This document shows, in pieces, positions 17,187 to 22,435 of a stretch of 22,435 nucleotides of DNA. The notes below the pieces were generated by a model. It had not been told where the DNA came from. It saw only the letters and a list, made by a program, of their open reading frames with translations, and made no database searches. Source of the DNA: Hypsibius dujardini (lineage: Eukaryota > Tardigrada > Eutardigrada > Parachela > Hypsibiidae); NCBI GenBank assembly GCA_001579985.1, contig LRSR01007226.1, positions 1 through 22,435 on the forward strand, given 5' to 3'. The first letter of the stretch is position 1, and each line of letters starts with the position of its first letter. The translations under genes were made by a program, and so were the position numbers.

Positions 17187-18036
17187 CAAGGGAACAATCA
17201 CCAGTGAAAATCTTCGATCGTGACCAAACTTTTTTCTTGAATACCATGTCCCCTAACAAGATTTAAAAAAATATGACTCGCGGCAAAGAGTTCCCCGTTC
17301 AATGGGGAGAAATTCGGGAAGATCTCAATTGGGGCACGTACATTGCAATAGTCCTGAGCGCTTGATTGAATGATTGAATAAGCGCTTGATTGACGGCACG
17401 TAACGGCACGTACACGTGCTGCGCTGTGCGTGTGTGCTGTGCGTGTGTGCTGTGCTGGTTGTATACTCAAGTACAATGCAGTTCAGTACTACTGCAGTAT
17501 TTTTTGGACAATTTTTTTAACAAACTTGGACAAAAAACAAAACAATTTTTAAAGTAGCTAAAGCCAGATTTTAATATACGAAATATAGATGCTCTTTTTG
17601 GGAACAATTAGGCAAAACACGCATATTTTTATTTGTTGTATTAAAATCTGGCCTTAAATTAAATTAAATTAAAATCTTAGCTACTTCAAAAATAGTTGTT
17701 GTTTGTCCAATTTTGTTAAACAAAATTGTCCGAAAAATACTTTATTAGTACTGAACTGCTTTGTACTTGAGTACGCAACCAGCAGAGCACACACGCACAG
17801 CACATGTTTTTATACGTGTCGTTACGTGCCGTCAATCAAGCGCTTATTCAATCATTCAATCAAGCCTTGACTATTGCAATGTACTTGCGCCAATTGAGAT
17901 CTTCCCGAATTTCTCCCCGTTGAACGGGGAACTCTTTGCCGTGAGTCATATTTTTTAAAATCATTTTAGGGGACATGGTATTCAAGAAAAAAAGTTTGGT
18001 CACGATCGGAGATTCGCACTGGTGATCGTTCCCTTG
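17187..18036. mobile_element. 850-bp foldback / long-terminal-inverted-repeat element
   Basis: The left arm (17187 to about 17576) and right arm (about 17639-18036) are inverted copies with scattered differences, around a loop of ~62 nt. Ends read CAAGGGAACAATCACCAGTG and the complement of CAAGGGAACGATCACCAGTG. TGA flanks both sides (17184-17186, 18037-18039), a candidate 3-bp target duplication. Mirror-image open frames (17476-17198 minus, 17761-17958 plus) are the same arm sequence and are not independent genes. No transposase is present. Superfamily not assigned. Confidence 0.82.
17406..17456 (+). repeat. GTGTGCTGTGC tandem repeat in left arm
   Basis: CTGTGCGTGTGTG repeats about twice within the left arm. 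The right arm has about one shortened unit, so the arms differ in copy number here. Confidence 0.6.
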
Positions 18037-18039
18037 TGA

Positions 18040-19194
18040 GTGAAGAGACTGGATTGTTCCATGACTTTCAGGCTATATACGACAGTGGTTGACCTGGCTG
18101 GAAGGCAGGCTGGATACAGCCTGAGCCCTTATGCAAATTTAGCATGGGTCGGCCCTGGACCCAGCTGGTTTCGGCCAATCGAAAATTGCCTTGACCTATA
18201 GGCGTGTCTTTTATAGATCAATGGGAATGATCAATTAATTTATGAGAATTCCGCCATGCCACTTTCAAACTGAAAGCAAAAAAACTGAACCAACAGTGCC
18301 AAAATATTAGAACGAGATTCGAGCTAAAGCGGTAAGGTGGCGAAGTTTGGGAAGGTTAAACGAGAGAGGTATGAGATCCCATTTCCGTTGTAGACTTGCA
18401 GAGCGATCTACAAAAAAAAACCAGAAAGCACGTTTCTTTACAAGCATTGAATCCGAGACCTCTGCTGAAAATAACTTATCAGCAATCTAAAGATTAAAAT
18501 TTGAAATGGGAACTTCACGTACCGAGCAGGCAAAGGTGATTCATTGTCAGCCGTTGAGTCCAATCATCTTTCACACAGCAACAAAAAAAACAGGAACACA
18601 AATCCTCTGTGGTCTCATAATTTTAGTACTCACATGATTCAATAACATACTACTGTACGCTCCCGATTTCAAGGGTCAATTATGCCCCATCCCCGCTGAT
18701 TCACATCAAGCTTGAGCGGATCGTTCAATTCAGTTCACTTGCTTGCGATTGGCTCGTTGGTTTTTCCTGACACGCTATGCTACCTTGCTTGATTGAAATG
18801 ATGATTGAATGGCATTTGCAAATACAAATATTATCGCTCTTCCACTTCGGTCGATCGATTGTTTCGTTTCGTTTAAAAAAATGCCGCGTATTATTCACTT
18901 ACCACGCAAAATTAATTGTAATCTCCAACAATACCGGGCAAACAGTGTTTCCATTGCAAAGTTTGCGCAACAGGGGCACGTTTCGAAATCCCTGCAATCC
19001 CGAAAGTTATTATTCCAGGCTGTGCTTGATTAATGTATTAACCCAATTATATTAAAGCCTAGTTGCAGGTGCTTGATTGACCTGATTGGCTGAATATTAG
19101 AGCTTCGATTGACAGCGTTATTTTGGGCGCTTGATTGGCTTGATAAGCAGTGCTAAAAATGCAGAGCAGTAGTATTTTTATTTCACGTAAAAAT
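18040..19194. other. Noncoding stretch, no gene recognised
   Basis: AT-rich DNA with repeated GCTTGATTG motifs (about 18784, 19070, 19132). A frame at 18880-19033 reads MPRIIHLPRKINC..., faintly reminiscent of the N-terminus of pogo-like transposases just upstream of the relic below, but it is too short to assign. Confidence 0.4.
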
Positions 19195-20160
19195 GGACCA
19201 TCACGCCGCGAAAAGTCACTCGAAGCATGATACTCTGAAATTGAAAGTGAAGCCGCTAACTGGGTGCTTCAGCAAGAAGATGATGGGATTTCAGTCACCA
19301 ATGACGACGTGAAAAAGAAGGCGCTGAAGATTGCCAAACGGGTTAATCTGCCCAACTTGAAGGCTTCCGATGGTTGGATTGATCGCTTGAAAAAGCGAAA
19401 AGGGATTTCACTGCGAATGGTGACCCACACGACTGTGAAAACTGAGGTTTTCGAAAAAGATCTGGTTAATAAATTCGGTTGCTAGATTGATTGAATAGTG
19501 AAAAACTAAATTGTTTCAAACTGATCAACTAGCATCGCTTGATTGGTTGATTGTCGCTTTTTGTCAGGAGGGCCAAGAAGAATTCTACAAAGAATTCTAA
19601 GAGATCCGTTTTCGCTGTACGCCTTGGAATCTGATTCGCAATTTCGACCAGATCTGCTAGCGTTTTGTCGACCCCTACACGCGAGGCTTGACCAGAAAAG
19701 GGGCAAAAGAGGTACTAATAGCAATCGTCAATCAACAATCAATCAAACGTAACTCTGCATAATCGCAATGTGATTCATCGATCAATCAATTTCGGTAAAA
19801 AGTGCGGAATCCGCCCGGTTTGAAAGTCACTTTCACCGTTTCCCTCACTTGCCAAGCTGATGGGACGAAATTGCCAGCAATAATCGTGTTTAAAGTAACC
19901 GATAAGATGACCGCGGTGTTGTCTAAAAAGTCCTGAACGAGTTGCAGACACCTTGGAATGTCATTGCGAAAAGTTTCCGGTCTGGCTGGTTAATGCAGCA
20001 ACTGCACAAAGAATACCTCAACATTTTCTTTCCAAAAGGGGAAGACACGAAGTATCTGTTCATTGATCGTTATTCTGTGCACAAAATGCTGGAATTCGAA
20101 TGGATGCTTGAAGAAAGAAATACTGAACAAGTGAAGTTTAAAGCAGACGATTTCGATTGA
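19195..20160 (+). pseudogene. Second pogo/CENP-B-like transposase relic
   Basis: Block 1 (19195-19485), with a TGA at 19228, reads YSEIESEAANWVLQQ, then GISVTNDDVKKKALKIAKRV, then LKASDGWIDRLKKRKGISLR. This is the CENP-B/Tigger-type second helix-turn-helix (S.gW...f..r..is.r). Block 2 (about 19810-19930) reads LKVTFTVSLTCQADGTKLPA, a DDE-transposase core strand. After a frameshift, block 3 (19942-20160) reads LQTPWNVIAKSFRSGWLMQQ, then YLFIDRYSVHK with the second catalytic Asp at 20065-20067. The segment with the first Asp is not recognisable. It differs from the 4366-6230 relic and is a separate insertion. Confidence 0.75.
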
Positions 20161-20171
20161 TTTTTGATTGA

Positions 20172-20534
20172 CTAGTAGGTGCACTGCTAGATCGGTCCAA
20201 TAAACGTAGTTCCAGCCCCTTTACAGGCTTATTACAGTGTTCAGCCTGGAACTTAGTCCGTAGGGTCGGTGGACTAATCCCTAACCCGCTGGTTATTTGG
20301 GCGGCCGGGGGACCCGGTATCGGTGCGCAGATCCCCGATACAGGCCTGATGGGGATGAACGACGACATTCGCATCCTTCCCCAGCAAAATTTCCCGGCTC
20401 CCGCAGTCGCAGCTTCCATGATCTCAAATGCGCGGCTCCAAGCAACGGATCCACAAACGCGGCGGGGACGGTGGACGCAGAAAAGGCCCGGACGGACACG
20501 AGAAGCATCCGCAAAATCAAGATCAATTATTTGA
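20172..20534 (+). other. GC-rich open frame of unknown nature
   Basis: An open frame of about 120 codons without an early ATG (first ATG 20349). It includes LIPNPLVIWAAGGPGIGAQI and NDDIRILPQQNFPAPAVAAS. Base composition at 20280-20515 is clearly GC-richer than the surroundings, and minus-strand frames are open too. I recognise no family. It abuts the left edge of the receptor B duplication (20522), so it could be an internal exon, an old element or foreign DNA. Confidence 0.3.
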
Positions 20535-21895
20535 ACTGATTAGTTTGTGACATATCGCGACGCACCACAAACTGGACACCATCTTTGAAAAACCACAGCT
20601 CCCTTCCACATTTTTTTGATATTTCTGAAACAGCAAAGTTGTGGTGGAATGATTGACGTTTCTGAATGACTTTTTTCTGAGACATTTGGCGCTATTTTGC
20701 GTGTGCCGCGTCAATTTGTGTGAAGGCTTAAATTCCAGGCGTCAATCAAGGCAGCGTCAATTAATTCAGTTTTCTCCCTGTGTTGGTTGAAGGATTTTCC
20801 CCTATTTGTATTTTCACGTGTCCTTTCTCTTTTTTGGTTCGGAGAAATACAACTGATTTACACACCTTCACGATTTTTCGGGGCGAAAACTAACAGCCCA
20901 GAGTCGCTTGTTTCCATGGGATTTCTTTGCTGTTTGTTATAGGACCGAATCAATCAATTAATGTAGCAGTAATACTGTGTTAAACCAAATAACCCGGTAA
21001 GACCATATCGGTCAACCAATCAACCATTGGTACAACGGATAAAAGAGATACCATCTTACGGCGAGCAATTTTAAAAAACATACGCATAAATCGTCCAGAC
21101 ACGTAAAGAAAATCCCCACCTCCAATAGATCAATCGAAAATGAAATGAATTACCTAATCCATGTTAATGTTTGACAGAATGAAAAACAAAAAAATAAAAT
21201 TTTATCTATCCGGGAAATACAAACGTTAAATTTGAAATAGCGTAAATTCAGATCGCAGTTTACGCTTATCGACGTTACGTAATCATTTCAATTGCTGTAA
21301 ACCAATCTGCTGTAAACTGAAGTAGCAATAAAACCTCCCTAATGGGACCTCTCTCTCCCCAATCGGATATGTAGAAACGGTTAATACAGGGTGAACACAT
21401 TATTTATTAATAATAAAGGGCATCAATGTATATGACGGCATTTGAATTCATCACATGGTGGGCGGATCACTGTATACGTATATCATGTGTTGATGATCGA
21501 CCGACGCTGTGCTTAATAATTTATAGGAGCCCACTTGCTGGATATTATTAAAGACATTTGGTAGGTGAGGCAATCAACATCCCTCTCTACATGGGAGAGG
21601 AGGAGGAGGGGAGGGGGGGGGGAGGTTTAATTTCATCGGTTTGTCAGAGGGACCTCACTGGATGTAAGAATCCCCTATAGCAGAGATGTATGAAACCGTG
21701 CAGATTATGTTAACCAAATAGCAACATAAAAGGATGTCGATCTTAATTATGGTTCCCATATGTTAATTTTAGACTGCTTTTTGCCTTATTAATAAAGACG
21801 CTGGAGGGTTGAAAATTTGCATTATCCATATTTCCATCCCAAAGTTTTGTCCTTGTTTATAAATAAGTCAGCGAGCTGTATTCTGGGCAGAAAAG
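20522..21895 (+). repeat. Duplicated 5' region of receptor gene B (direct repeat with 7160-8438)
   Basis: The similarity to 7160-8438 starts at CAATTATTTGAACTGATTAG and is collinear up to the start codon. It has an extra ~90 bp near 21130-21220 and an extra ~30 bp near 21790-21820. A TATA-like TTTATAAATA lies at about 21857-21866, close to the start codon. Presumed promoter plus 5' UTR. Confidence 0.88.
21239..21266. promoter_or_regulatory. Conserved inverted repeat upstream of receptor gene B
   Basis: AGCGTAAA, a 12-bp spacer, then TTTACGCT; the counterpart of 7803-7830 with identical arms and total length. Confidence 0.45.
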
Positions 21896-22232
21896 ATGTG
21901 GAATTCGGTTGTGTTCGCTGGATTTTGTCAAACCTTCTTCGTCATGGCAAGAAGCTCGGAAGATGTTCCTGCCTATGATATTGAAATTGTCACGCCGACC
22001 TACTGCGGTACCGATTCGCTGATGTCCTTGAATTATATCGGACCGTCGTATACAACAGGAATGCAGATCTTACGGGCCACGAGTATACGGCTTAATGTGA
22101 CCCATAGAACTTTAATGAAAGACAACGGAATGGCAGATTGCTTGACCTTGTTGAGCAATGTGCAGGACGTGTTGGCGCGATGGTATTACGCCGAGAAGCG
22201 GAAGGATTCCGTCCCGGTTATCCTCACACCAG
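21896..22232 (+). CDS. Receptor B exon 1
   Basis: 112 codons plus one base, the same length as gene A exon 1. Donor CAG|GTAGCA, weaker than in gene A. The TAG straight after GT shows the long open frame past 22232 is intronic read-through only in another register; the frame match to exon 2 supports the donor. Confidence 0.88.
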
Positions 22233-22366
22233 GTAGCACATCTCTCATGTGCGCGATTCAATCAATCGTTTAATAATGCAGTTTGTTTCAAGGTTGCTTG
22301 GAACTAAATTATGTGAATCAATTGGCGCGAGATTGGGATATATTACTGCTCACAACGTAGGTGTTG

Positions 22367-22407
<41 letters not shown>

Positions 22408-22435
22408 AGCCAGCCTGTCACAGAACCGTGAGCTA
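21896..22435 (+). CDS. ANF-receptor-domain receptor, gene B (5' part, runs off right edge)
   Basis: Paralogue of gene A. Exons 21896-22232, 22293-22356 and 22424-22435 (partial) have the same lengths and phases as gene A exons 1 and 2. Exon 1 encodes a signal peptide (NSVVFAGFCQTFFVMA) and YDIEIVTPTYCG, LNVTH, ARWYYAEKRKDSVPVILTPG. Over the 113 residues of exon 1 I count 22 differences from gene A, concentrated in the signal peptide and the first ~10 mature residues. One of the two NVT sequons of gene A is lost. No stop or frameshift is seen, so it appears functional. Whether it also lacks cytoplasmic enzyme domains cannot be seen. Confidence 0.88.
22293..22356 (+). CDS. Receptor B exon 2
   Basis: 64 nt: G-CLELNYVNQLARDWDILLLT. 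Acceptor TTTCAAG, donor AAC|GTAGGT. The upstream intron is only 60 bp and lacks the transposon found in gene A. Confidence 0.9.
22369..22407 (+). repeat. (CTGT)n microsatellite in receptor B intron 2
   Basis: About nearly ten GTCT units sit between the donor and the CACAG acceptor (22423), where the pyrimidine tract should be. Gene A has only about three units at the same place (9823-9839). Confidence 0.9.
22424..22435 (+). CDS. Receptor B exon 3 (first 12 bases)
   Basis: After acceptor CCTGTCACAG the phase continues LLT-TTVS, comparable to LLT-TVS in gene A. It is cut by the window end, so the acceptor is a prediction. Confidence 0.5.

Noticed and set aside
17198-17958. Two similar small proteins on opposite strands
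   Set aside because: They are the same sequence in the two arms of the foldback element, shortened differently in each arm; no sign of selection for coding.
15877-20521. Guanylate cyclase or kinase-homology exons for receptor A
   Set aside because: I looked for them on both strands and found only transposon relics, the foldback and unassigned DNA; none can be supported.
1-22435. tRNA, rRNA or CRISPR-type arrays
   Set aside because: No cloverleaf with conserved tRNA boxes, no rRNA segment and no regularly spaced direct repeats were seen. The repeats present are microsatellites and transposon ends.

Overview
This window is invertebrate-type nuclear DNA from a metazoan. It holds spliced genes with short exons and GT-AG (plus two GC-AG) introns, AATAAA polyadenylation signals, and many degraded DNA transposons in AT-rich noncoding DNA. 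The exons recognised are animal membrane proteins (a Na+/K+-ATPase beta subunit and natriuretic-peptide-receptor-like receptors). I cannot name the species from sequence alone. Everything below comes from reading the sequence; no database search was run.

Layout. (1) 1-2433, minus strand: the first three coding exons of a Na+/K+-ATPase beta subunit (2433-2154, 849-727, 49-1), running off the left edge. (2) 3124-6487: a degenerate pogo/Tigger-type transposon. Its broken transposase lies at about 4366-6230, is interrupted by a TCTG microsatellite, and is bracketed by two related palindromes. (3) 7160-15876, plus strand: receptor gene A, assembled here from about 13 exons. It encodes a signal peptide, an ANF-receptor-type ligand-binding ectodomain, one membrane helix and a short tail. 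I find no kinase-homology or guanylate cyclase domain before the polyadenylation signals at about 16436. The architecture resembles a natriuretic peptide clearance receptor (NPR-C) more than a receptor guanylate cyclase. Intron 1 holds a 908-bp Harbinger/Tourist-like element with TTA target duplications. Intron 3 holds a 1154-bp hAT relic with 8-bp target duplications, near-matching inverted ends and CCCGAA-rich subterminal arrays. (4) 17187-18036: an 850-bp foldback element with arms of about 390 bp. (5) About 19195-20160: a second, different pogo/CENP-B-like transposase relic, followed by an unusually GC-rich open stretch (20172-20534). (6) 20522-22435: receptor gene B, a direct-repeat paralogue of gene A that includes about 1.3 kb of upstream DNA and exons 1-2. 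It is cut off by the right edge.

The main biological content is a tandem family of ANF-receptor-like membrane receptors next to a sodium-pump beta gene, with receptor introns repeatedly colonised by non-autonomous DNA transposons. The duplicated upstream regions give an internal comparison for regulatory conservation, including a conserved 28-bp inverted repeat. The two introns 1 provide a with/without-insertion comparison for the Harbinger-like element.
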